Source: Pyropia yezoensis (taxonomy: Eukaryota > Rhodophyta > Bangiophyceae > Bangiales > Bangiaceae). Taken from it: a stretch of 64,000 nucleotides of DNA. The notes below the pieces were generated by a model that was not told where the DNA came from, did not search any database, and saw nothing but the letters and a program-made list of their open reading frames with translations. The stretch's first letter is position 1, and every line of letters starts with the position of its first letter. The stretch covers positions 18,027,346 to 18,091,345 of the forward strand of contig CM020618.1 of the NCBI GenBank assembly GCA_009829735.1, written 5' to 3'. Position numbers and translations under genes: made by a program. Positions 53,540 to 62,036 of this stretch are shown piece by piece.

Positions 53540-53764
53540 GGTCACAATCAGTCAACCGACGTATCAATCACCACGAACAAGAGAGCGAGGGGGTAGATTG
53601 GGGAGAGTAACAGTAGATCACAGTCACAGGTAAAATCTCAACACAATCGATCAGGTCGCAACACCACGAGTACAAGAAAAGGACCAGATCCCTATCCGTG
53701 TGCCAGGGCCGAAGACGGCGTCACCACAAGGGTGACGGAAACCCGTCCCCTGCTGCTCCACCAA
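53540..53764 (-). promoter_or_regulatory. leader of copy B with primer binding site (53746-53763)
   Basis: Between the 5' LTR and gag. TGGTGGAGCAGCAGGGGA on the minus strand starts 2 bases inside the LTR boundary and is identical to that in copy A. The remaining 200 bases contain no ATG-initiated frame of note. Confidence 0.75.
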
Positions 53765-54127
53765 TGTAGCACAATAGGAATCCGTCGCACGTCCACTCTC
53801 AGGGAACACTCACCAAGGGGGATCGGCACCACCGTCACCGGGAGGCCAAGGTTGCTGTCCTTGGAGCGCAAGCCACGGGACCAAGATGGGAGCCCAAATG
53901 GGAGGGGTTTGTTGTTCTACCTTGGCCGGCGGTGGATTCGCCACCGGCCCCCTCGTTATAAACCCTCGGAGACACTACTAACTACCCTCCACCCCAAGAT
54001 GCAAGTCCCTCTGGTCATACGTAACTTATAGATACCGTGACCAGTACGAACTATCAAATTGAAAGTTAAGGGTTAGAAGTAGCCCCCCTGATATTAGGGT
54101 CACAATACGGACAACCATATTGCTACA
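53765..54127 (-). repeat. 5' LTR of chromovirus copy B
   Basis: 363 bp with the same ends as the 3' LTR, and a TTTATAA box in the middle on the minus strand (GAGGGTTTATAACGAGG). Confidence 0.95.
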
Positions 54128-54132
54128 TCGTG
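54128..54132 (+). repeat. target-site duplication TCGTG (right), copy B
   Basis: Identical to 43298-43302. Confidence 0.9.
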
Positions 54133-54268
54133 CCAGGTGAGCAGCAGAGCAGCGGGGAGTGCACCCGTTGCGGTTGGCCAATCCGGGTTCAGGCCCTTTC
54201 GCAGTTGCAAACGGCGTGACGGTATATACGCGTAACGCCGATCTAATTGGCTGTGCCCGTGCCGACGG

Positions 54269-54323
54269 TATACCGCGGTATAAACATACGCGGCCAGGCC
54301 GCGTATGTGTATACCGCGGTATA
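54269..54323. repeat. 55-bp palindrome with nested palindromes
   Basis: 27-bp arms around a single central A. The outer part TATACCGCGGTATA occurs at both ends and is itself a perfect 14-bp palindrome. The inner arms ACATACGCGGCC and GGCCGCGTATGT pair exactly, and one base pair between them is mismatched. CGGTATATACGCG nearby (about 54220) is related. Confidence 0.92.
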
Positions 54324-55060
54324 GCTAGTGTGTGTCAAATGTGGACCACTCTCCCTGAGATCCAAGGTTCCCGTGGACTACAAGAGAAGCACAACACACG
54401 TGCTTGTAGAGGAGAGCGAGGCGAGTAAGAAGTGTATTTTTTTTTTTCTGAGTGCTTCTGTTCTCTCTGAGCTACGAGCGAGAAGCCCAACGGACTGTAA
54501 GTGTCGCTCCGGAAATGTCGACCAGACCATGAAGCTAATGGAAACACCCGAATTTGAGATCAATCTGGGTCTGCGGTGCATGGTGAGCGAATCAATCATG
54601 CTGAGTGTAGCACGACCACGCACATTGGGCCACCTGGGTGCTATTTGACGGCGTCAGAAATACACTTTGAAGTAGAGAAAAAAGCACAGCGTGGAGGGCG
54701 TCGACCCCCAGGTCTTGATGCTGGACCAGAAAGTGGACAACGTCTACGTCCATCTGCTGGTGGAAGGCCTCAAGCCCAGGTCGTGTGAGCTTCTTGTGCT
54801 GTTGGATGCAAGCAGCGGAGTAAAATACATCCTTCAAGAAACGGCCTTCTTGGGGCCGTCAGGGGGGTCGACATTTCCGGCACTGGTCGACATTTGGCAC
54901 CTACTAGCTACCGCGGCATACACTGTGGACCTCAAGACCTGCAGCTATCCAATTGCGTTCAAGATCGAAATTACTCAAGACAACTCTCAGGCCAGGGTGC
55001 TGCCATTGACAATTGTCCAGCATCGGCTGGCACGCCCAGACGTTCCGACCAGAAGACTCA
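54324..55060. other. no gene recognised
   Basis: A plus frame from about 54691 (VYVHLLVEGLKPRSCELLVL) looks more protein-like than most frames in this stretch, but no domain is evident and it has no ATG context of note. Confidence 0.3.
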
Positions 55061-55399
55061 CTACGTTGGACACGCGCCGCCGCCGCCCGAGTAGCGCAGG
55101 GCCAAAGCCGTGCGCACCTCCGCCGAGAGACCGCGACGGGGCAAGCGAGGGCGCAGGACGTCTACCAGGCCGTGAAACGCGCTCTCGGGCATGCGCATAG
55201 CGCGGGGAAAGAGGGCGCCGTAGCGTGCCCGGACGTCGGAAAAGGGCACAGAAACAAAAGTGTATTGAAAGGGGTCGGAGAAAATACCACGGCGGGCCTG
55301 TAGGGCACCAGCTACAGAGGTCACGAACGCACCCGCACGCCAGATAGGAGTGGGGTCCATGATGCTGTGCGCGGCGACGTGGACGGTCTCTGGTGGCAT
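55061..55399 (-). pseudogene. N-terminal fragment of a PIF/Harbinger-type transposase
   Basis: A 112-codon frame from an ATG at 55399. RYGALFPRAMRMPESAFHGL, LVDVLRPRLPRRG, then LSAEVRTALALRYSGGG matches the pattern that precedes the DDE domain in PIF/Harbinger transposases (a fRms-x-F-x-L segment, then a rlai-LryLaGG segment). The frame stops right after the Gly run and no DDE domain follows on this strand, so it is truncated. Based on a short match, so only moderately sure. Confidence 0.5.
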
Positions 55400-56308
55400 C
55401 CGAGAAGGGCAGGCGTGCCGAACACCCCACTCGTCGTCGAGTCGCAGTCAGTTGTTTGTGACAATTCAAAGCGTCTTGAGAAATTGTGAAAACTTATGTA
55501 ATTGGTATACCGTCCTGGGCGGCCCTCTCCACTTTCTTTCGCCGGTATATACCGTCGTCACATGTGACGGTGTGGGAACTGCGAAAGGGCCTCAGAATAT
55601 CAAGTTCTGTACTGTACTGTACATGCGTAGTTTCGGCAACGGGCCCTCGGGCGTCGGCCCCGCGGGGGGCCGACGCGCCACCCAATCTGGCCGAGCCACC
55701 GCAGCCACAGATCCGGCCACGATGGCCGAAGAGACCAGCAACGAGGTGTCTTTGAAGAGAAAATGAAGGGGCATGCTCAATGGAAGAGCATTCAGTCGTC
55801 CCCCGCAGGGCGTGGCGGGAAGGAAATTCCTACCCCCACTGGCACAGCGAGCCCTTCCCGGACATGATACTGTGGGTGCAAAAGAAAAAGACACGGGCCG
55901 TTCTGCCGGCCACGAGGTACAGCTGTCAACCACCTTAAACGGCTCTGCTGTCGCCGCCGCCAGGGCCCAGGCGCGCGACCAAAGCCCGCGCGGGCCCCGT
56001 TCCGCCCTCTCGAGCCGCCGCGACCCTCTGCTGTGTGCGTCGTGGAGGCAGGCCGTGACGGTGCTTTGCACGCGCGCAGACTGGTGCTGTGCTATGCCAG
56101 CAGGCCACCCTCGGCCGCCCGACCCCGACCCCAGCCGCGCTTACGATCGTCGGCCGCTCCCCGGGTCTGGCTTCCCGTGGCGGTGGGCGCCCTCCCTCCC
56201 TGCCCCCCTTACTCTCCCTTCAGCACTTGCTCCTCCTTCCGTCCTGTCCCCCCTTCTACCCCTCCCGACGGCCTCCCCGACCGCCGCCCCTCCCGTCACC
56301 AACCGACA
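55400..56308. other. intergenic; possible 5' region of the coiled-coil gene
   Basis: Contains GGTATACCG- and CGGTATATACCG-type short palindromes (55500-55560), CTGTACTGTACTGTACATG near 55612, and a pyrimidine-rich stretch just before the ATG at 56309. No gene recognised. Confidence 0.4.
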
Positions 56309-57607
56309 ATGTTCTCCTCGTTCTCCATGTACGACGGCCGGAGGCAGTCGTATGAGCGCCCCCCCCCCCGCCACCTGGTCATTGATGGGGGACTCTACGG
56401 CCCGCACGACGATAGCGGGGTGGCGCCCCCGACGCCGCTCGGGCCACCAGAGGACTACGCCACCTACCCGCGGGCGCTCGCCTCGAGCGGGCCACGCCGG
56501 ACGCGCCCCGCTGTTGCCCCGCGCCCGTCGAGGGGGGAGGACCGCGGCGGCGGCGGCGGCAGTGATAGTGGCTTGTCGTCCTGGGCCGCGGGCCTGCGCG
56601 CCGAGTTTTTCGCCGCCGACGCGGAAATCAGTGGCGCTCCCGACCCCGCCCCCGCTGCGGCGGTGGCGGCTGCCGCAGCAGCCTCTGCGGGGCAGGCGCT
56701 GGAGCGCGCCAAGCGCCGCCTCCACGCCGCCCGAATCGCGTCGGTGACGGCGCGGGAGGAGGAGGCAAGCAGCACGGGGTTCACCAAGCACTTTCGGCGC
56801 GACACGTATCGAGAGCGGCAGGCGGAGCTGGAACGGCAGCGCGCCACCGCCGCCGCCGTCCTCGACAGCACGATTCGCACTGTGTCGGCGGCCGACGAGA
56901 AGTGGCGGACGGCCGAGGCGGAGCGCGCGCGCCTCGCTGGGCTGGTGCGGCGGCGCAAGGTCGCGGCCGCCCGCCGCTGGGAGGTGCTTGACGACCTCTT
57001 TGCCGGGGGAGCGGGGGATGCTGCGGAAAACGCGGCGGAGCGGGCGCGCGCGGCGGCGGTGGCGCACAAGCAGCAGGTGGCGTCGGCCATGGGCGTGGCG
57101 GCGCGGGCAATGGCCCACGCCACCCGCGCCACCGACGCGCTCACAGACGTGGTGCGGCTGCTGCTGTCGGCATCGTCGGCCAACACGATGGACCTCTACT
57201 CCAAGGGCAATTACGGGATGGGCGGCATGGCGCAGCAGCAGGTGAACGCCAATATGGCACGGGCGGGTCACCTGGCTGAGGTGGCTGCCCGCGAGGCGGT
57301 GGCTGCGCGGCGGCTGTCGCCGGGCATGCCCCCGCCGCCGACGTTTGGGGTCAAGCAGAATCAGTTTTCTGCGCTGATGTCAATGTTTCGGGACTCGACG
57401 TTTTCCGACATGCGCCAGCGCATGAAGATCCAGAAGGCGCTCGCCGAGGCGCGGGCGGCAGTCGCGTCCAGCCGCCGCTCCCAGGCGTGGCAAGAGGCGG
57501 CAGCAGCGCGGGTACGGGGCGACTTAGCAGCTGCCGAGGCGGAGGTTAGTCGCGCACAGGAACGGCTGCTGGCGGAGCGGGTGCGCCTTATCCGTATGCC
57601 TCTGTGA
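56309..57607 (+). CDS. hypothetical Ala/Arg-rich coiled-coil protein, 432 aa
   Basis: ATG at 56309 in the context ACAATGTTC. The frame stays open upstream but only through Pro/Arg-rich, untypical sequence. The first ~90 residues (MFSSFSMYDGRRQSYERPPP and a Gly-Ser run) look disordered. From about residue 120 long helical stretches follow, with high Ala, Arg, Glu and Gln (ALERAKRRLHAARIASVTAR; YRERQAELERQRATAAAVLD; AEAEVSRAQERLLAERVRL), interrupted by a Gly/Met-rich loop (SKGNYGMGGMAQQQ). No signal peptide, membrane segment or enzyme motif. Codon use and composition fit a real host gene of this genome, and no intron is needed. I do not recognise a family. Confidence 0.65.
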   Translation: MFSSFSMYDGRRQSYERPPPRHLVIDGGLYGPHDDSGVAPPTPLGPPEDYATYPRALASSGPRRTRPAVAPRPSRGEDRGGGGGSDSGLSSWAAGLRAEFFAADAEISGAPDPAPAAAVAAAAAASAGQALERAKRRLHAARIASVTAREEEASSTGFTKHFRRDTYRERQAELERQRATAAAVLDSTIRTVSAADEKWRTAEAERARLAGLVRRRKVAAARRWEVLDDLFAGGAGDAAENAAERARAAAVAHKQQVASAMGVAARAMAHATRATDALTDVVRLLLSASSANTMDLYSKGNYGMGGMAQQQVNANMARAGHLAEVAAREAVAARRLSPGMPPPPTFGVKQNQFSALMSMFRDSTFSDMRQRMKIQKALAEARAAVASSRRSQAWQEAAAARVRGDLAAAEAEVSRAQERLLAERVRLIRMPL

Positions 57608-60600
57608 CAAGGAAGTGGGGAGGTGGTGTTCGTAGCAAAAGACGTGGGTTGACAAAGCGGGGTGGACTTGGAGGGCAAATAGTGCATGGAAACAGTGTGG
57701 GCAGTAGGGGTGGGAGAGTGGAGAGGGCATTATTCACATAGATATCGGGAAACGCGGGGGAGACTGAAAGACTGGTACATCAAGAAAAAGCTCAGCTATC
57801 AGCCACAGAAATAGAATACTCAAGAGAAAGCCAGTATCTAGACTTGCAGATATCCATCTATCTATCTAGACATCTATATATGTAGATAGCAGGAGCCAGT
57901 TCATTCTCCTAGACATCTACATAAAGATGATATCTGGTTTTCTGTTCGTGCAAAACGAAGAACAGCCACTTAAGAAGAGTCCAGAAGATAAACTCGACAT
58001 AGACATTGGACCATAAACCACGAACATTTCGCGTCGTTATCCAAAGAACTTCCTGGCGACGGTTTTAAACAGTTCTGGGGATTTTCGGCAGTGGCCCTGG
58101 AGCTGTACCAGAAACGGTTCGCTGCTGGCTTTGTCATGAAGTTCAAGGGGAGTCCCAGAACTGCCCCAGGCAATTGCTGAGTTTTATCAGGGAATATCCA
58201 TCAGATTTTTCTTACTGGCGATATATGCTTTGGTCACTATAGTCTCGCCCTTTATACTTCAAGCAATTTATATGACAATGCAATGTGTTGTCAGATAAAC
58301 AGCTGGAAACATCATGTTCATGATGAACATCGTAGTGAGTGACAGCAACGGGATTGTGCGACTTGGCGCGACTTGAGTTTAGCTCAGCTTGCGCAGCTAA
58401 GGATTGTTTCCTATCAGGTGCGACAAAAGCAGAAGTATGTGGCAAAAAAGTCTTCATCTGGCATGATCGCACTTTTCTCCACAGGCGACGACCTGGAAGT
58501 GTGTCCGATATTGTTCCCCCCGAAAGATATCTAACCCGAACACATACGTCGTGGTTCGCTATAGAAGACTTATTTTTTGACACAACCAAGGTTCTCTTTT
58601 TCTTGTACCAGTGAACGACAGCTCATGTGGCGCACAAAGTAGCCCACTGTGGCGGGCGTGGGCCAACGAGAGAGGAGAATTTGATTGTGGGCGCCACACG
58701 AAGAAGAAGTGGAAACGGGCCTGAGGTAGCCATCTGTACTACATCGAAGCGTGTTAGGCGAGTAAGCGTATGCATGGAGCTACCAGTGGACCTCACCTGA
58801 GTTCAGTGCAGTTAACCGTGCGGTTAGGCGACAATGTTGAATCAACTGGTGATTGTTCCATATTAGAGCAAGTTTAGCCAAATGTGTTACGGATGTCACT
58901 ACACGCCCACTGAGCGCATGCCACTTTGATTGCCCTCTACGCAAATGTCAATCATTTGGGTCGTGTACGCTCTTGAATTTAAACGCTCGCAATCCCCTTG
59001 CGCAGAAAATGTGGCTTGTATATTTCTGCCCTGGCAGATCGAGACCGAGACATAAAGTGATTATGTCTTAAATTAAGGCACCACATTTGCTTAAAGCCGC
59101 TAGCAGCGGCTCGAACGACCATTCTTTTTTCTTGTAGAAAACGTCACTGGGTGCCCCAACTATTTGTTCTCAGAAGCTGAGGCTAATTCCCTTTCAGCAG
59201 CTCCATTCCATGAGATATTGGAATAACCCACTTGTTCCGTAGGAGATCTAAGAAATCTCAAGTGCGATTCATGCATTGGGGTCACATCGGTCGGGAAATC
59301 AGAAATTAGCAATAACATTGAGCAACTCTGCTGCTCGGTACGGGAGCGACAACTGCTTGGCTCAGACTTCCTCATCGGAACCTGGTGCGATTGCCATCGG
59401 AACATGAAACTTCCTCAAAGTCTGTTGCTCTTTTACATCCTCAGAGCCTCGGAGACCACTGATATCACAAAATGTGGCGCACGCCCATAGAATTCGCATG
59501 ATTCATAGGTGGCATATTCTTCTTCCAATTTCGCTCCACCACTGGATCGGGCTCATCAAGTCCCTCGACGAGGCTGCGAGATACGGCCGCGGCGGCAGGC
59601 ACGGCGGCGCCGGCGGTCTTGCCATAAAACATACTGTACTGGCACAGGGCGGACCGCCCACACCCCCCTTCTTCGCCCCCGCCACGGCAAGAAGCCTTCC
59701 TGACAGACTTGCCGTGGAAACTGCACAAGAGGAGACGTGGGCCACCTCTCAACAGCGGAACGGGAATTGCTTTAAGCAGGGGGTACTCTTGGTCGCCGCT
59801 GGGAGCGCTCAGAGGACGTTATTTTGTCTTGCACCTGCACGGGAAAGATGTAATAAACTCTATTAACATGAAAAAAGCAAAATGATGAACTAACCAATGA
59901 ATGAATTAAAGCCGGATAAAAAATGTATCACTTTTTCATCCGTAGGCGCGATTGCGTGCGATTCCTTAAAGTATCACAGTTGTTCTTGGTCTGAAATTGT
60001 AGAGAGCTTCGCTATGAGACCTTCTTGCGGCCGAGTTGGGGTTCCCAATGATAGGGTCCACTTGTGGCGGACGACGAAAGAAACCTTATTTTATATAGCT
60101 TTGCTTTTTTGAGTCAGACACGCTGTCGTGACGAGCAGAACGAGATCTCTCCGATGCTGTAGAAATCGATCTGATCCGACCTGATGCCGCGGACTTATGG
60201 AGGGGAGAAAAGTTCAACATTGCGATGACTTTAGAAATCGCCCTCTCAGGGCCCGAACAGGCCGACCCTGGGGTGACTTTAGAAATTGCACAATCTTCAA
60301 AGCCCGCTATCTGGGTTCGATCGACCTCAAGAATAATGAGGTTTCTATCGTCGTCCGCCACACTTGTTGCAGTTATTTCACTACTGCTGAATATGAGACC
60401 TGTACACTAATTATATTGCTATGTATGAAGTTAGCGATTGTTCTGTGGAGTTATCGTTCAAAGCATGGCCACCGGCGGCGTTCATCGTACCTGAAGTTCA
60501 CGGCTCATGCCGTCTTGATCCGCGCCCGCAGACCGGCTGTCTTCCGCTCGTGGACCGTGTGCCGCTTCACTTGCCCTCTGCCGCTTTACTTGCCCTTTCC

Positions 60601-60656
60601 TCTCACGCTTTCTGCTTTGACCAGCTCGTGTCGCTGTACCCTCTCCTCCGTTTAAC
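57608..60656. other. 3-kb intergenic stretch of lower GC
   Basis: Clearly less GC-rich than both flanks. It includes a TATC/GATA-rich hairpin-prone patch (about 57838-57935, CATCTATCTATCTAGACATC) and an A/T-rich core around 58200-59450. Short frames are present on both strands but none has a recognisable domain. The last few hundred bases before 60657 are pyrimidine-rich on the plus strand and probably belong to the SNU13 promoter/leader. Confidence 0.45.
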
Positions 60657-61387
60657 ATGGTACGTTCTCTGTGCCATTATGTGAGCGCTCGCATGAGCGT
60701 CTTGTTATTCCGTGAACTCGCGCCATCTCCTGAACACCAGGCTTGGCCGCTTCCGTGCCCGCGCGGTTTGTTGGGGCCCTACGTTCTGGATTTGTTCCCT
60801 CTGACGCTCATTTCTTGCGTCTTTTGTCGCTGCTTTTGCGCGTCATCTCTTTTTATGCGTGTTTCTTCTGCCTTCTGTTTGGTTTTGCAATGTGCCGCCC
60901 GCCTTCGCTCCTCTTCCTTGCCGCATCCTCTGGGTTCATTTCCCGACGTTCTTTTTGGTTGTCCCCGTTTGGTTGCCCTCGCCCTCCTGTCGCACAACAG
61001 GCGGACGCCGCAGCTGTCAACGCGAAGGCGTTTCCCCTGGCCGACGCGCAGCTGTCGGTCACTATCCTGGACCTTGTCCAGCAGGCTGCCAATTACAAGA
61101 TCATGAAGAAGGGGGCCAACGAGGCTACCAAGGCACTCAACCGAGGGCAGGCGTCCTTCATTGTCCTTGCAGCCGACACAGAACCACTGGAGATCCTTCT
61201 CCACCTTCCTCTTCTGTGCGAGGACAAGAATGTGCCGTACGTGTTTGTGGCCTCCAAGACTGCCCTTGGCCGCGCGTGCGGCGTCACGCGGTCAGTGATT
61301 GCGTGCTCGGTGCTGGCCAATGAAGGCAGCCCGCTGACCGTGTCGGTGCAGAAGCTGCGCGACCAGATTGATCGCCTCCTTATTTAG
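60657..61387 (+). CDS. SNU13: Snu13/15.5K (NHP2L1) protein, U4 snRNP and box C/D snoRNP core
   Basis: Exon 1 contributes only the ATG (60657-60659). The intron 60660-61000 (341 bp, GTACGTTCTC...CACAACAG) is followed by exon 2 at 61001-61387. The product is 129 residues, one longer than the human protein, starting [19 protein letters not shown]. The L7Ae-type kink-turn RNA-binding domain fills the protein: [12 protein letters not shown] (residues 39-50, with the RNA-contacting N41 and E42), then [20 protein letters not shown] and [10 protein letters not shown]. These match Snu13 rather than the related NHP2 or ribosomal L7Ae/eL8. The family binds the U4 5' stem-loop and C/D snoRNAs in the nucleus. 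The continuous frame upstream of 61001 (from 60743) is intron read-through. It converges on the eRF3 gene, with stops 649 bp apart. Confidence 0.93.
60660..61000 (+). other. SNU13 intron splitting start codon from the rest
   Basis: Donor GTACGTT directly after the ATG, acceptor ACAACAG, 341 bp, phase 0. The intron is pyrimidine-rich and by chance free of stops in the exon 2 frame from 60743. Confidence 0.85.
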
Positions 61388-62036
61388 GGCGGCAGTGGAA
61401 GGCAGGGGCGCCCACTCATGCGCTGCCCCTTTGTTGCTGGACGGGCGGCCAGCGAAGTTTGGCGGGGTGAGCGCTGGTGCGCTGCGCCATGTCGACCTGG
61501 ACGGCTTTGGCGACAGGGTTGTGTATCCCAGTGTGCCGGGTTAAGATTACTGGGCGGCCGGAGACGCTATTCTTCCCCCCTCTCCAAGGAAACGCCTTTG
61601 CGGGAGGAGAGGGGGTGGGGAGTGTTTATAAAAAACCTGCTCCCGGTTGACGATATGCTCTTTGAGACGCGTCCGGTCAGCACCGCGTTTATCTATGAGA
61701 CGCAAGCTCGGGCGGCGCCGCCACTCGAGGCGCGTCGGAGGACTGGGTGTGGTTTGAAGGACAGCAGGTCGTTCGGCAGAAGACGCTCGACACGACGACG
61801 CGGATGAAGCGACTTCTAGTGTTGCTGGGTGTGGCCGCAACGACGAAAAAACCAGCCAGCGCAGGCCCCTCACGACCATTCGAATTGGAGGACACGGCAT
61901 CGAAGGCGATGGATGAAAGACTCCTCACAACGCGGTGTCGCATTCGTGTACAAAAAGAAAAAAGACAGGAGGACAGATGGAGAACGCCGCGCAGCTCCTG
62001 GCACAAGTGATTTTCCCCTCACGACACAAAGACGGC
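61388..62036. other. convergent 3' intergenic region SNU13 / eRF3
   Basis: Holds both 3' untranslated regions. Frames here (for example 61418-61807) show no domain. No other feature seen. Confidence 0.45.

Larger units (their letters stand above)
43303..54127 (-). mobile_element. Ty3/gypsy chromovirus copy B, complete and apparently intact
   Basis: 10,825 bp. 363-bp LTRs at both ends, TCGTG target duplication, primer site, gag, pol, four hairpin repeats, antisense ORF and polypurine tract. No frame is broken. The LTRs are almost identical to each other by eye (for example CTCATATTAGG versus CTGATATTAGG), which implies a recent insertion. The chromodomain at the end of pol places it among chromoviruses. 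Confidence 0.97.

Noticed and set aside
57970-58173. small minus frame (MPGAVLGLPLNFMTK...) in the low-GC intergenic region
   Set aside because: 68 codons, no domain, no support from splice or context.
60743-61000. N-terminal extension of the SNU13 frame (hydrophobic, Phe/Leu-rich)
   Set aside because: It is intron sequence: the splice sites give an N-terminus that fits the family, and the extension does not.
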